NCBI GenBank assembly: GCA_028284185.1
Contig: JANQSG010000020.1
Location: 124,001-188,000, forward strand
DNA length: 64,000 bases
Reading direction: 5' to 3'
DNA from: Kangiella sp.
GTDB lineage: Bacteria; Pseudomonadota; Gammaproteobacteria; Enterobacterales; Kangiellaceae
Shown here: positions 36,396 through 46,400 of the stretch, in pieces
Layout of the letters: each line of letters begins with the position of its first letter
Position numbering within the stretch: the stretch's first letter is position 1
Position numbers and translations under genes: made by a program
The notes under the pieces: generated by a model
Told to the model about the DNA's origin: nothing
Database searches by the model: none
Seen by the model: the letters and a program-made list of their open reading frames with translations, nothing else

Positions 36396-37973
36396 ATGAG
36401 TGATACTTTGAGCTTGATTTGTCCAGATTTATTGGAAGGGCAAGAGTTTTTAATTTCGGCTGAGCCAAAAGACATTAAGCGAAAGTTGGATGCTGACGAT
36501 TCCGCTGATTTAAGCGAAGATATCATCCATGCAACAAAGTGCTTGCATGAGTTGAATCGTTGTCCACAGTCACTTTCTGAACAAGAAGCCAATCTTAAAT
36601 CTTTTGAGCGAAAGTATTCGCTTTTAAGCTTATCTTTACGCAACTATTCACTGGGACAGCTACAAGAATCTGAGCAGCTGGATGCTCTTATGCATGAGTT
36701 GACTCTTGAAATGAGTTACGGCTTTAAAAGGTATTTGCTTCAATTAGATGGTAATACCAACTGGGTTTTTGGAATACAAAAAAAAGTTGCTTATGCGGTT
36801 AATGCCAGTATTTACTATTTATCCTTGTTAAAAAATGAACGCTATAACTCGAATAAAGCCATCCCGAGTTATTTATGGCAGGAATTGCACCAACTGTATC
36901 TTTATGCTGAAAATAAAAAGTTACTGAAAATCAAGTTGAAAGTGGCGGTCACGGGCCTATTATCTGCAGCAGATACTATTAGTGCCAATTATGTCAGGGC
37001 TTGTTTGTTATCAGCAATTATTCCTTATGATCTTAGTCGCAAAGAGAGCTGGAATTTATTTCAGTATCTTCAACAAGCAGCTGGCAGCATTATTATTAGT
37101 GATGATCTTGATTTGGCTCAGGATAAACATTGTTTTGCGATTGATCTTAAAGGTGGTTCACGTCCAGTTTTGATCAGAAGCGTGATCAATGGTAATAATT
37201 TAGAACCCAGATTTATGATTACTAATGGCTTTACAGACTTACTCAAATCTCAATTATCGGACTATGTGAATCAGGGAGTTTTAGCAGACAAGGCTTTTTT
37301 AAGTATTGATGAACCCCAGTTAGCTGAAAAGTTAATGCAGCTCATGTATCGGTATTCAGTTCAATTTATTGCCCGAGAAAGTGATCGCTACCCTATTGAG
37401 GTGGATGCGGATACGGTATGGGGATTGAAGGCGATCCTAGATTTTTGGCAGTACCAAGAGTTGTCTCCTATGGATGAAAATTTTGCAGCAAGCTTTGAGG
37501 AAAACTTGTTAGACCTATTAGACGAATCTTATTCGATGCCAATCCGTTGGCAAACGGTTAATGAAAGCCAAGGAGGTCTTTGTATTCAAGAGCAAAAACA
37601 CGGGGCTTTAACTATTTCCGAATCAATGCCAGTTTTAATAGCCAAGCATACTCATGTCCGTAATAGTAACTGGGTATTTGCATTGACTCGTTGGCATCAA
37701 ATGGAAGGAATTAAAAATAGAGTTGGTGTCAAATTTATTAAAGGGAAATTGCAAATAGCTTGTATTAACCAAAAGCCTGATGTGAAGTTGCTGGTTATTG
37801 GTCCAGACAGCTCAGGACGCCAGTTTTTACTGGTACCCAGAGGATATTTAGTCAATAAAAACAACATGGTGCTTCAATTGGCAGGTAAAAAGATGCTGGC
37901 TCAATGTGTACGAACTTTTCACTGCACTGACGCTGATTTGGTACAAATAGAGCTAACCGGAAATTTTGCTTAA
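36396..37973 (+). CDS. PilZ-like domain protein, paralogue 2
   Basis: 525 residues, same length and domain plan as the gene at 16362-17936. The helical N-terminal roughly 370 residues include QSLSEQEANLKSFERKYSLLSLSLR near 60-84 and a YLWQELHQLYLYAE block near 155-168 that corresponds to YIWRELHLLYEYAE in paralogue 1. ARESDRYPIEVDADTVWGLKAI near 326-347 is shared with RDSTRYPLMTNVDTAWSLSAI. The C-terminal domain has PIRWQTVNESQGGLCIQE near 382-399 with N-x-S-x-x-G. It probably senses a nucleotide second messenger or is a degenerate PilZ protein; unproven. It lies between nadA and the 4.5S RNA gene. Confidence 0.65.
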   Translation: MSDTLSLICPDLLEGQEFLISAEPKDIKRKLDADDSADLSEDIIHATKCLHELNRCPQSLSEQEANLKSFERKYSLLSLSLRNYSLGQLQESEQLDALMHELTLEMSYGFKRYLLQLDGNTNWVFGIQKKVAYAVNASIYYLSLLKNERYNSNKAIPSYLWQELHQLYLYAENKKLLKIKLKVAVTGLLSAADTISANYVRACLLSAIIPYDLSRKESWNLFQYLQQAAGSIIISDDLDLAQDKHCFAIDLKGGSRPVLIRSVINGNNLEPRFMITNGFTDLLKSQLSDYVNQGVLADKAFLSIDEPQLAEKLMQLMYRYSVQFIARESDRYPIEVDADTVWGLKAILDFWQYQELSPMDENFAASFEENLLDLLDESYSMPIRWQTVNESQGGLCIQEQKHGALTISESMPVLIAKHTHVRNSNWVFALTRWHQMEGIKNRVGVKFIKGKLQIACINQKPDVKLLVIGPDSSGRQFLLVPRGYLVNKNNMVLQLAGKKMLAQCVRTFHCTDADLVQIELTGNFA

Positions 37974-37989
37974 TTTATTGGTTCAGGAC

Positions 37990-38018
37990 TTTATTCTTAT
38001 CTCAGTTTATTGGATAAT
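37990..38018 (+). promoter_or_regulatory. Possible promoter of ffs
   Basis: TTTATT (37990-37995), 17 bp, GATAAT (38013-38018), followed 7 bp later by the first base of the conserved 4.5S RNA stem. The -35 match is poor; the -10 and its distance fit. Confidence 0.4.
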
Positions 38019-38024
38019 GCCAGC

Positions 38025-38122
<98 letters not shown>

Positions 38123-38128
<6 letters not shown>

Positions 38129-38147
38129 TTTTACAAAGACTCTTTTT
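38123..38147 (+). terminator. ffs terminator
   Basis: AGAGTCTTT (38123-38131), TAC, AAAGACTCT (38135-38143), then TTTTG. The left arm uses the last bases of the 4.5S RNA, so the terminator stem competes with the closing stem of the RNA. Confidence 0.85.
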
Positions 38148-38413
38148 GTTTCTTTCGTTGTTAATCACTTCACTCAATCAGTCATTTATAAGGCATAAAC
38201 TCCTTCATTCGTTCAGTGATTGCCTAGAAAAAATCAAAAAGCCTACTTTGTAAAATCAGTATGAGTTTGATTTTGAAAGAAACATCTAAAAATATCTCCT
38301 AATTATTTTGAATTGGTGCAAAGCTTAATTAAAAACTACCAGGCTTTTATCTCGCGCTGGAACTATGGTACAGTTTGGCAACTGCGAAACCTTCCTAACC
38401 ATTAGAATACAAT

Positions 38414-40537
38414 ATGAGCTATCAGGTGCTTGCCCGTAAGTGGCGGCCAAAGAATTTTGAGGAATTACAAGGCCAAGAACACGTCAGCCGTGCTTTAATC
38501 AATGCGATTGAGACGGAGCGTTTGCACCATGCTTATTTGTTTACCGGTACTCGTGGTGTGGGTAAAACCACTATTGCTCGCATTTTATCCAAATGTTTGA
38601 ATTGCGAAACGCATGGTCTGACTGCTAAACCATGTGGCGAGTGCGCTTCTTGTGTGGAAATTGATGAAGGGCGTTTTGTCGATCTGATTGAGGTGGATGC
38701 GGCTTCGCGCACTAAAGTCGACGATACCCGCGAACTACTGGATAATGTCCAATATCGCCCCACCCGTGGGCGTTATAAGGTTTATCTGATTGATGAAGTT
38801 CATATGCTTTCCAACAGTTCCTTTAATGCACTGTTAAAAACTCTGGAAGAGCCACCGGAGCATGTGATCTTCTTGCTGGCCACTACAGATCCACAAAAAC
38901 TGCCAGTAACGGTTCTATCCCGTTGTTTACAATTTCATCTTAAACATATGGATGAAAAAATCATTAGTAAGCATTTGAATTTTATATTGGAGCAAGAGGC
39001 CATCAAATTCGAGCCAATGGCTTTAAATCTAATTGCTCAATCGGCCGAAGGTAGTATGCGCGATGCTTTGAGTCTGCTTGATCAGGCCATTGCTTTTGGT
39101 CAAGGGCAGGTTAATGAAGTCGATATTCGTTCTATGCTTGGCACTATTGATCACCAGTTTATAGAACGTTTATTAATGGCTTTAGCGGATAAAGACTCAA
39201 AAATGGCGATTGAGGCTATTGATGAGATGAGCAATTTCCCATTGGATTTTGCGGATGCTCTGAAAGAGTTATTAAGTCGAATTCACCAGACTGCAATTTT
39301 CCAGGCTACCGGCGTTTTATTGGATACTTCTGCTTCTTATGTAGAAAAGTTTGCCCAATTGATTGAGCCGCCGGATTTGCAACTTTATTATCAATTGGGT
39401 CTGCATGCTCGCCGTGATTTGGCTTGGGCTGCCACACCGAAACAAGGTCTGGAGATGGCTTTACTTCGAATGTTGGCTTTTAATATAGCGCCACAAGATC
39501 CGGCCAATTCTTCAACTTCTTCTCCAGCTTCACACTCATCAACTCCAGAAGGAGTAAAAAAAAAAGCTAGCTTAGTAGCGGTTGAAAAGCCTTTAACTAC
39601 GGAAGCTTCTGTGAAAAAAATAGTAGCTAAAGAGCTAGGGTCTTCTTCTGATAATGCAGAAGAGCCGCCTTTCGATCCCGATGAATATGCTTGGGTAGAA
39701 CAAGCTTCTTCTCCTTTGCAGCAACAAGGGCCACAAGAATTTAAATCCAAAAAGGCCAAATCTAATCAATATATAGAGACTCCTGAACCAAAAGTTGAAT
39801 TGAAAGCCACTATCAATGAAGCTACCGTAAATAAAACAGAAAAAACAGGCAACGCGGATCCAGTGGCAAGCCTGCATGCGGCTCTAGGCTTGCAAACTGA
39901 TGATAGGCAACCGTCAAAGTCCGTCAGTTTTAGTAAATTAATTGAAGATGAACTGGAAGAAACTACCAGTCAGCCTAAGCAAATCCCAATTGAAAATGAG
40001 CCAGTTAGTAATTTTATAGATACCGATGAAGATTTACTAAATGAACAATTAATTGCTGATAATATCCTTGTTAGTCAGTCTGATACGATTACTGCGGAAA
40101 ATGAGTATCTTGAAGAAAAGCAGGAAATTGAATCAGCGGTAGTTGAATTATCTGCCGATGAAGATGAATGGGCCCACTTAATAATTGCTTTAAGTTTACC
40201 TGGGACTTTCCATCAAATTGCACAATCGAGTCTTATGAACTGGTTGGATAATGATAGAATGGCTATTCGGGTATCGCCAAGCCAGGATGTCATTTGTACT
40301 GATAGTGCAAAGGCGGGTATTGAAAAGGCGATAATAGAGCATTTTGATCGAGGCATTAAATTTGACTGGTCCTTTGAGGAGCCAACGCGAGAAACTCCGG
40401 CCATGATTTTTCAAAGAAAAGCTAAAGAGAAGCATCAAAAGGCTTGTGATTTATTGGAGCAGCACCCATTTAGCAAGCGGCTAATGCAGCAGTTTTCTGC
40501 ACAGTTGATTCGTGAATCGGTTGAGTATTTAGATTAA
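38414..40537 (+). CDS. dnaX: DNA polymerase III tau (and gamma) subunit
   Basis: 707 residues. The N-terminal AAA+ clamp-loader core has Walker A FTGTRGVGKTTIARIL near 42-57, the zinc Cys in CLNCETHGLTAKPCGECASC near 61-80, Walker B VYLIDEVHML near 122-131 and sensor 1 LLATTDPQKLPVTVLSRC near 154-171. Residues about 360-590 are a low-complexity linker. The C-terminal domain (about 585-707) would bind DnaB and the polymerase alpha subunit. A run of ten A (39556-39565) lies at codons 381-384, and both shifted frames stop at once (TAG at 39568 in -1, TAG at 39573 in +1), which would give a shorter gamma form of about 385 residues. It starts the dnaX-ybaB-recR cluster. Confidence 0.96.
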   Translation: MSYQVLARKWRPKNFEELQGQEHVSRALINAIETERLHHAYLFTGTRGVGKTTIARILSKCLNCETHGLTAKPCGECASCVEIDEGRFVDLIEVDAASRTKVDDTRELLDNVQYRPTRGRYKVYLIDEVHMLSNSSFNALLKTLEEPPEHVIFLLATTDPQKLPVTVLSRCLQFHLKHMDEKIISKHLNFILEQEAIKFEPMALNLIAQSAEGSMRDALSLLDQAIAFGQGQVNEVDIRSMLGTIDHQFIERLLMALADKDSKMAIEAIDEMSNFPLDFADALKELLSRIHQTAIFQATGVLLDTSASYVEKFAQLIEPPDLQLYYQLGLHARRDLAWAATPKQGLEMALLRMLAFNIAPQDPANSSTSSPASHSSTPEGVKKKASLVAVEKPLTTEASVKKIVAKELGSSSDNAEEPPFDPDEYAWVEQASSPLQQQGPQEFKSKKAKSNQYIETPEPKVELKATINEATVNKTEKTGNADPVASLHAALGLQTDDRQPSKSVSFSKLIEDELEETTSQPKQIPIENEPVSNFIDTDEDLLNEQLIADNILVSQSDTITAENEYLEEKQEIESAVVELSADEDEWAHLIIALSLPGTFHQIAQSSLMNWLDNDRMAIRVSPSQDVICTDSAKAGIEKAIIEHFDRGIKFDWSFEEPTRETPAMIFQRKAKEKHQKACDLLEQHPFSKRLMQQFSAQLIRESVEYLD
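39548..39575 (+). other. dnaX: dnaX programmed frameshift / transcriptional slippage site
   Basis: GAAGGAGT followed by ten A and GCTAGCTTAG. Frame 0 reads GTA AAA AAA AAA GCT. A -1 shift gives AGC TAG and a +1 shift gives CTA GCT TAG. A Shine-Dalgarno-like AGGAG lies just before the A run. The position, near the end of the clamp-loader core, is where E. coli and Thermus make gamma. Confidence 0.75.
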
Positions 40538-40558
40538 TTAGAGAAATAGAGGTTATTC

Positions 40559-40888
40559 ATGTTTGGAAAAGGTGGTTTGGGTGGCATGATGAAACAGGCC
40601 CAGCAAATGCAAGAGTGTATGCAAAAAGTTCAAGAGGAAATTGCTAATATGGAAGTGTCGGCGGATGCTGGTGCCGGTATGGTAAAAGTCATTATGACTG
40701 GTCGTCACGATATTAAGCGAGTAGAAATCGATCCGAGTCTGATGAATGATGATAAAGAGTTACTGGAAGACCTGATTGCTGCAGCAGTTAATGCGGCGGT
40801 GAGAAAGGTGGAGCAGACTTCACAGGAGAGGATGGCGGAAGTGACTAAGGGTATGAATCTTCCTCCCGGCATGAACCTCCCTTTTTAA
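40559..40888 (+). CDS. ybaB: Nucleoid-associated protein YbaB/EbfC
   Basis: 109 residues. The N-terminus [32 protein letters not shown] near 2-33 and a central [21 protein letters not shown] near 47-67 are typical of this dimeric DNA-binding protein. It sits between dnaX and recR as in most bacteria. The ATG is 21 bp after the dnaX stop with SD AGAGGT. Confidence 0.94.
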   Translation: MFGKGGLGGMMKQAQQMQECMQKVQEEIANMEVSADAGAGMVKVIMTGRHDIKRVEIDPSLMNDDKELLEDLIAAAVNAAVRKVEQTSQERMAEVTKGMNLPPGMNLPF

Positions 40889-41025
40889 ATTGCTTTTTTG
40901 CTGTTCTACTTTGCTAGATTTACCCTCTAAAATATCGAGTATTTAGTATACACTCAATTTTTTCGAATAAATCTGCCTCGTATAACAACAAAAATTCTAC
41001 TTTAAAAATTTAACAATGATTACCA

Positions 41026-41625
41026 ATGCAATCGCCGTTAATTAAGAAACTAATCGATGCTTTTTGTTGCTTGCCAGGAGTAGGGCCCAAGTCTGCCCAG
41101 CGTATGGCGTATCATTTATTAGAGCGTAATCGGGAGGGTGGTGAGCAGTTATCGGAATCACTAATGGCGGCGATGAATGGAGTACAGCATTGTTCGCGTT
41201 GTCGTGATTTTACCGAAGATAAAACCTGCCAGCTATGTTTATCAGGTTCTCGCGATAAAAGTTTATTATGTGTGGTAGAAAGCCCAGTGGATGTGTTTGC
41301 GATTGAAGCTACTGGCGGTTATAAGGGCACTTATTTCGTGTTGATGGGGCATTTATCGCCACTAGATGGTATTGGCCCAGAGGATATTGGCCTTGATCAT
41401 TTAAAGTCATTAGTTGAGCTTGAAAAGCCAACGGAAATTATTCTGGCCACAAATTCTACAGTAGAAGGTGAAGCTACCGCCCATTTTATCGCGGAAATGT
41501 TTAAAAATAGCGGAATCAGCCTGTCTAGGTTGGCATCGGGAGTGCCTATAGGTGGCGAGCTTGAATATATTGATGGCGGCACTCTTATTCAATCCTTATC
41601 TGGCCGCAGACCTTATCAAAGTTAA
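41026..41625 (+). CDS. recR: Recombination protein RecR
   Basis: 199 residues. It has a helix-hairpin-helix [17 protein letters not shown] near 15-31, a zinc finger [16 protein letters not shown] near 56-71, and a Toprim domain ([29 protein letters not shown] near 79-107). It works with RecO and RecF to load RecA at gaps. The 137-bp gap after ybaB holds no gene. Confidence 0.95.
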   Translation: MQSPLIKKLIDAFCCLPGVGPKSAQRMAYHLLERNREGGEQLSESLMAAMNGVQHCSRCRDFTEDKTCQLCLSGSRDKSLLCVVESPVDVFAIEATGGYKGTYFVLMGHLSPLDGIGPEDIGLDHLKSLVELEKPTEIILATNSTVEGEATAHFIAEMFKNSGISLSRLASGVPIGGELEYIDGGTLIQSLSGRRPYQS

Positions 41626-41685
41626 CAATTGATACATATTTACTATTAAAGTTTTACCGCATAATTTAGTATTATGGAGACATAC

Positions 41686-43320
41686 ATGCTTCGATGGTAT
41701 TATAGTTACGGTTGTAACGTCATGAAAAATAAGCAAAAAATAATATTTTTATTAGTTTCTGCGATTGCTGTTTTAACGTCCTGCGGTGGAGGATCCGATT
41801 CTAATTCTGGCGGCTTAACACCGATTCCCAGATCCAGTTCGCCAACATGGACAGCTGGTGTATTTGAGCCATCCACAAAGTTTGAAGCGCGCTGTGCAAG
41901 TCCGCGCTCGGGTACAGATATAGATGGTAATCCTTGGCCTGATATTGCTGGTTCGACTCTAGAAGAGAATCATTGGTTACGTTCGTGGAGTGATGAAACT
42001 TACCTTTGGTATAGTGAAATTCCTGATCAAAATCCAGCAAATTTCACAGATTCTATTGCTTACTTCGATACTTTAAAAACCAGTGCAGTTACGGCTTCTG
42101 GTAATCCAAAGGATCAATTCCATTTCACCCAAGATACAGATGATTATCAGCAACAAGCGAGCACAGGTTCTTCGGCTGGTTATGGCATGCGAATTCGGCT
42201 ATTACAAGCTTCACCGCCTCGTAAAGCGGTTATTGCTTATACTGAACCGAACTCACCAGCAACTAATGCCAATATTGAAAGGGGTGCCGAAATTTTAGAA
42301 ATTGATGGTGTAGATTTGATCAATGGTTCTGATACTGACACTTTAAATGCAGGATTATTTCCATCTATTGTAGGTGAGTCTCATACATTTGTTATTCGCG
42401 ATTTGGGAGCTTCAACTACCAGAACCATAACTTTAACCGCAGCCAATGTGACTTCAGATCCAGTACAAAAAGAAACCGTATTTGATACAGCTACTGGTAA
42501 AGTGGGCTATATGCAATTTAATACCTTTGGTACCCGAATTGCTGAGCAAGAGCTGATTGATGCATTTGTTGATTTTTCCAATCAAGGGGTACAGAGCCTA
42601 GTTGTTGATCTGCGATACAACGGTGGTGGCTTCTTGTTTATTTCAAGCCAATTGGCTTATATGGTAGCAGGTCCAGCTCGTACTTCTAATAGGGTTTACG
42701 AGACTACAGTTTTTAATGATAAAAATCCAACCACCAATCCTGTGACTGGGCAAACGCTTGCTCCAACACCTTTCTATAATACACCCAGCTCTCAAGCTAC
42801 AGCCCCAGGCGGGGTTTTACCAGATTTAAATTTGAATCGTATTTTTGTGCTTTCAACCTTTTCTACTGCCTCTGCTAGCGAAGCATTTATTAATGGTCTG
42901 AGAGGTATTGATGTAGAAGTTGTTTTAATAGGCGAAACAACTCGCGGTAAACCCTATGGTTTTTACCCAACGGATAACTGTGGCACTACTTACTTTACTA
43001 TTCAATTCCGTGGTGAAAATGATAAAGGTTGGGGCGATTATGCCGATGGTTTTGTGCCCTCAGCAATTGATGATGGTTTTGGTAATGTAAATGGTTGTAC
43101 CGTTGCTGATGATTTTAATCACCAACTGGGAGATCAAAATGAAGCTATGTTGGCAGCAGCCCTGAACTACCAAGCGACAGGTTCTTGCCCAGTAACAAAA
43201 ATGGCGCCAGCACAACCAAATCGTTATGATTGGGGCCAAGATCCGCTGGATCTGCGTAATCATGAGCACTATCAAAGACAAATGTTTTTACGACAAAATC
43301 GTATTGATATTAAGCCTTAA
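41686..43320 (+). CDS. S41-family (C-terminal processing type) protease lipoprotein
   Basis: 544 residues from ATG 41686, which follows GGAG by 6 bp. An in-frame ATG at 41722 gives a cleaner signal peptide with lipobox LTSC (Cys21 in that numbering) but has no SD. A glycine-serine linker (GGGSDSNSGG) follows, then a PDZ domain (about 165-260; ERGAEILEIDGVDL), then the S41 domain. This has LVVDLRYNGGGFLFISSQLAYMVAG and the Ser-Lys dyad in STASASEAFINGLRG and ETTRGKPYGF. It lies between recR and htpG, which are adjacent in E. coli, so it is an insertion in that order. The substrate is unknown. Confidence 0.88.
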   Translation: MLRWYYSYGCNVMKNKQKIIFLLVSAIAVLTSCGGGSDSNSGGLTPIPRSSSPTWTAGVFEPSTKFEARCASPRSGTDIDGNPWPDIAGSTLEENHWLRSWSDETYLWYSEIPDQNPANFTDSIAYFDTLKTSAVTASGNPKDQFHFTQDTDDYQQQASTGSSAGYGMRIRLLQASPPRKAVIAYTEPNSPATNANIERGAEILEIDGVDLINGSDTDTLNAGLFPSIVGESHTFVIRDLGASTTRTITLTAANVTSDPVQKETVFDTATGKVGYMQFNTFGTRIAEQELIDAFVDFSNQGVQSLVVDLRYNGGGFLFISSQLAYMVAGPARTSNRVYETTVFNDKNPTTNPVTGQTLAPTPFYNTPSSQATAPGGVLPDLNLNRIFVLSTFSTASASEAFINGLRGIDVEVVLIGETTRGKPYGFYPTDNCGTTYFTIQFRGENDKGWGDYADGFVPSAIDDGFGNVNGCTVADDFNHQLGDQNEAMLAAALNYQATGSCPVTKMAPAQPNRYDWGQDPLDLRNHEHYQRQMFLRQNRIDIKP

Positions 43321-43336
43321 GCAAAGCAATTAAATA

Positions 43337-43363
43337 AAATGGAGCTGGGTGTTCCATTTTTTT
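43337..43363 (+). terminator. Terminator after the S41 protease gene
   Basis: AAATGGA (43337-43343), 9-nt loop, TCCATTT (43353-43359), then T residues. It insulates htpG from upstream transcription. Confidence 0.75.
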
Positions 43364-43373
43364 GCAAAAGACA

Positions 43374-43401
43374 CTTGAATCTAGTTATACAATCCCCACT
43401 T
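43374..43401 (+). promoter_or_regulatory. Sigma-32 (heat-shock) promoter of htpG
   Basis: CTTGAA at 43374-43379, 14-bp spacer, CCCCACTT at 43394-43401. This is a near-consensus RpoH promoter (CTTGAA, then CCCCATnT). It lies 42 bp before the htpG ATG and directly after a terminator. HtpG is a classic sigma-32 regulon member. Confidence 0.85.
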
Positions 43402-43442
43402 AGCTTTCAGTAGATTGAGTTAAATTTAATTGGGGTTTAGTC

Positions 43443-45359
43443 ATGTCCACAACGGCTGAAAAACAAACACATTCTTTTCAAACTGAAGTTAAACAATTGT
43501 TGCACTTGATGGTGCATTCTTTATATTCCAATAAGGAAATATTCTTAAGAGAATTGATTTCTAACGCTGCTGATGCGGCTGATAAACTGCGCTTTAAAGC
43601 TTTAGAAAATACAGAGTTTTATCAGGGCGACAGTGATTTAAAAATTCGTATCACCACGGACAAAGACACTAGAAGCTTGACCATTTCGGATAATGGAATC
43701 GGCATGAATAAAGATGAGGTGATTACCCATCTAGGTACTATTGCCAAGTCAGGAACTGCTGAATTTTTAAGCCAATTAACCGGCGATCAAAAAAAGGATT
43801 CACACCTGATCGGTCAATTTGGGGTTGGTTTTTATTCAGCCTTTATTGTAGCTGACAAGGTTACGGTTATTTCTCGTGCCGCTGGTGATGCTGCTGATCA
43901 GGCGGTTATTTGGGAATCACAGGGTGATGGCGAATTTACCATCGAAGATACTCATAAAGAAACTCGCGGTACTGACATTATTCTGCATTTAAAAGAGAAC
44001 GAAGCCGAGTTTTTGGAAGACTTCCGCTTACGAAATATTATCGGTAAATATTCTGATCATATTTCCCTGCCAGTGGAAATGAAAAAGCAGTACTTTGGTG
44101 AAGATAAAGATAAACCAAAAGATAAATCAGAAAAACCTGAATTTGAAGCGGTCAATAAAGCTACTGCATTATGGACTCGCTCTAAAACTGATATTTCAGA
44201 TGAAGAGTATCAGGAGTTTTATAAACATATTTCCCATGACTTTCAGGATGCTTTAAGCTGGTCGCATAATCAAGTGGAAGGTAAGCAGGAGTACACCAGC
44301 TTGCTTTATATTCCTTCAAAAGCACCTTATGATCTATGGAATCGTGATCGCCAACGTGGCGTGAAACTGTATGTACAGCGTGTTTTTATTATGGATGATG
44401 CTGAGCAGTTCCTGCCAATTTATATGCGTTTTGTCCGTGGTTTATTGGATTCAAACGATTTACCATTAAACGTTTCCCGTGAGATTTTACAGGATTCAGC
44501 AACTACTCAATCGCTGCGTAGTGCAATGGTTAGTCGTGTGCTAAAAATGCTAGAGCAATTGGCGAAAAAAGATAAGGAGAAATACCAGGAATTCTGGAAT
44601 GAGTTTGGCCAGGTATTAAAAGAAGGACCTGGTGAGGATTTTGCCAATAAGGAAAAAATTGCCAAACTATTCCGTTTTAGCTCTACTCATACTGATTCCG
44701 AAGTTCAGAGTGTATCTTTGGATGACTATATTGAACGCATGAAGCCTGAGCAAGATAAGATTTATTATATTGCTACTGAAAGCTTCTTAGCTGCTAAAAA
44801 CAGTCCGCATCTGGAAGTATTCCGCAAAAAAGGCGTTGAAGTTCTATTGATGTCAGATCGCATTGATGAATGGACCATGTCACATTTGCAGGAATATGCG
44901 GGCAAGCAGTTTATTTCGGTGACTCAAGGTGATTTGGATTTAGGTAATCTTGAAGATGCCGAAGATAAAAAGGCACAGGAAAAAGCTTCCGAAGAAAATA
45001 AAGGCCTGGTTGAACGTGTTAAAACAGTTCTGGGTGACAAAGTTGCTGATGTCAAAATCACCATGCGTTTGACCGATACCCCAGCTTGTATTGTTGCTGG
45101 AGAAGGTGATATGCCATTGCAGATGATAAAAATGATGCAGGCCGCTGGTCAACCAGTACCTGATGTTAAGCCAATTTTTGAGCTTAACCCAGAGCACGCT
45201 TTGATTCAGTTAGTGGATAGTGAACAAGATGAAGGGCAGTTCAATGAATGGATTGAAGTGTTATTTAATCAGGCTCAACTAGCCGAGTCAGGCCAACTGG
45301 AAGATCCAGCAAGTTTTGCTAGTAAGCTTAATAAGCTGTTGTTAAAATTGGCACAATAG
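43443..45359 (+). CDS. htpG: Hsp90-family molecular chaperone HtpG
   Basis: 638 residues. The GHKL ATPase domain shows [22 protein letters not shown] near 31-52, [25 protein letters not shown] near 80-104 and [13 protein letters not shown] near 121-133. Middle-domain Arg [19 protein letters not shown] near 338-356 and a C-terminal dimerisation domain follow. ATP-dependent cytosolic chaperone. It has a heat-shock promoter and its own terminator. Confidence 0.97.
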   Translation: MSTTAEKQTHSFQTEVKQLLHLMVHSLYSNKEIFLRELISNAADAADKLRFKALENTEFYQGDSDLKIRITTDKDTRSLTISDNGIGMNKDEVITHLGTIAKSGTAEFLSQLTGDQKKDSHLIGQFGVGFYSAFIVADKVTVISRAAGDAADQAVIWESQGDGEFTIEDTHKETRGTDIILHLKENEAEFLEDFRLRNIIGKYSDHISLPVEMKKQYFGEDKDKPKDKSEKPEFEAVNKATALWTRSKTDISDEEYQEFYKHISHDFQDALSWSHNQVEGKQEYTSLLYIPSKAPYDLWNRDRQRGVKLYVQRVFIMDDAEQFLPIYMRFVRGLLDSNDLPLNVSREILQDSATTQSLRSAMVSRVLKMLEQLAKKDKEKYQEFWNEFGQVLKEGPGEDFANKEKIAKLFRFSSTHTDSEVQSVSLDDYIERMKPEQDKIYYIATESFLAAKNSPHLEVFRKKGVEVLLMSDRIDEWTMSHLQEYAGKQFISVTQGDLDLGNLEDAEDKKAQEKASEENKGLVERVKTVLGDKVADVKITMRLTDTPACIVAGEGDMPLQMIKMMQAAGQPVPDVKPIFELNPEHALIQLVDSEQDEGQFNEWIEVLFNQAQLAESGQLEDPASFASKLNKLLLKLAQ

Positions 45360-45379
45360 CATTTAAGGATTAAAAGGAT

Positions 45380-45414
45380 AGCCGCCTTCAGCCCAAAGCT
45401 AAGGCGGTTTTTTT
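45380..45414 (+). terminator. htpG terminator
   Basis: GCCGCCTT (45381-45388), 12-nt loop, AAGGCGG (45401-45407), then seven T ending exactly at the ATG of the next gene (45415). Confidence 0.85.
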
Positions 45415-45765
45415 ATGAAGATATTTTCCAGTAAAGCTTTTAAAATTCTGTTTGCGATTGCTTGTTTGGCTATTTTTTTAGTTTCTTTATTACCGGGACA
45501 AAAATTACCAAATTTAATTTGGGATAAAGCGGGACATTTTATTGCCTATTTTGGACTTGCTGTAATTTGTCGTTTTGCTTCCAATAAACATCCAGCTTGG
45601 CAGTTGTTTCTTGGTATTTTAGCCTTTTCCTTTGTGATTGAATTACTGCAACAGTTGATTCCGAACCGTAGCTTTGAATGGCTGGATTTACTGGCGAATG
45701 GTTTGGGTACAATTGTGGGTCTTTTATTGGCAATACTGTTTAAGCCTTTGTTTTTCAGAGAATAA
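45415..45765 (+). CDS. VanZ-family small membrane protein
   Basis: 116 residues, four hydrophobic segments (about 7-26, 40-55, 60-80, 90-110) with DKAGHFIAYFGLAV near 37-50 and SFEWLDLLANGLGTIVGLL near 85-103, the VanZ pattern. Function unknown in non-resistance settings. The start codon directly follows the T tract of the htpG terminator and has no ribosome-binding site apart from an AAGGAT inside the hairpin leader, so expression may depend on read-through or an internal promoter. No later start fits the family. Confidence 0.8.
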   Translation: MKIFSSKAFKILFAIACLAIFLVSLLPGQKLPNLIWDKAGHFIAYFGLAVICRFASNKHPAWQLFLGILAFSFVIELLQQLIPNRSFEWLDLLANGLGTIVGLLLAILFKPLFFRE

Positions 45766-45815
45766 CCAATTTAGATTACCCATAAGCGGCTTTTTTTGTA
45801 ATAATCACGTTTATA

Positions 45816-46382
45816 GTGACTCAAAGCATAAAAGCAAAACTAAATCGGGCGAAAGATTTGAATTTATTACAACAAGCGGTCAATGATAATCAGTTATTGT
45901 TAGCAGAATTAAGGCAGTTACTGGAGCTTATCTCAAACAGCAGTCCCAGGCTCTATAGTGAAAATCATCCATTGCTAAACAGCACCAGCCTGGGTGGTCA
46001 TATTCGCCATCTACTTGAACATTATCAAATCTTTTTTAAAGCTTTTCAGAATCAAACCCCAATTGACTATGATCATAGACCTCGCTGCCATCAATGCCAG
46101 AATTGTATAGAAAATGCCCAATTAGTGATTGATGATATTTTGCATGATCTAAAAGCAATGCCGCAACAAGATGAGAGCGTGGCTGTCTCTATCATTACCA
46201 ATCCTGCACTTTCAGATATGGTTTCCCAATCAAGTTTGCTGCGTGAAATGCAGTTTTTGCAAAGTCATACGGTACATCATCTGGCCATTATTGGCATTGT
46301 TTTGCGACAAGAAGGTATAAGTTTGGCGGGTGATATGACCAAAGCACCATCTACGGTTCAATACGAACAAGACTTCGCTTAA
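45816..46382 (+). CDS. DinB-like four-helix protein
   Basis: 188 residues, GTG start. DinB/YfiT-like pattern with candidate metal-binding His in LGGHIRHLLEHYQIF near 68-82 and in LREMQFLQSHTVHHLAIIGIVL near 142-163. A CHQCQNC motif near 92-98 could also bind metal. The family includes thiol-dependent transferases; no substrate can be named. It lies 19 bp before the ATP-grasp gene and may be transcribed with it. Confidence 0.7.
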   Translation: MTQSIKAKLNRAKDLNLLQQAVNDNQLLLAELRQLLELISNSSPRLYSENHPLLNSTSLGGHIRHLLEHYQIFFKAFQNQTPIDYDHRPRCHQCQNCIENAQLVIDDILHDLKAMPQQDESVAVSIITNPALSDMVSQSSLLREMQFLQSHTVHHLAIIGIVLRQEGISLAGDMTKAPSTVQYEQDFA

Positions 46383-46400
46383 TTTCCCTTATTATAAGCA

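Noticed and set aside
41674-41721. Extended N-terminus of the S41 lipoprotein from ATG 41674
   Set aside because: That ATG overlaps the GGAG used by the next ATG (41686) and would bury the signal peptide behind 16 extra residues.
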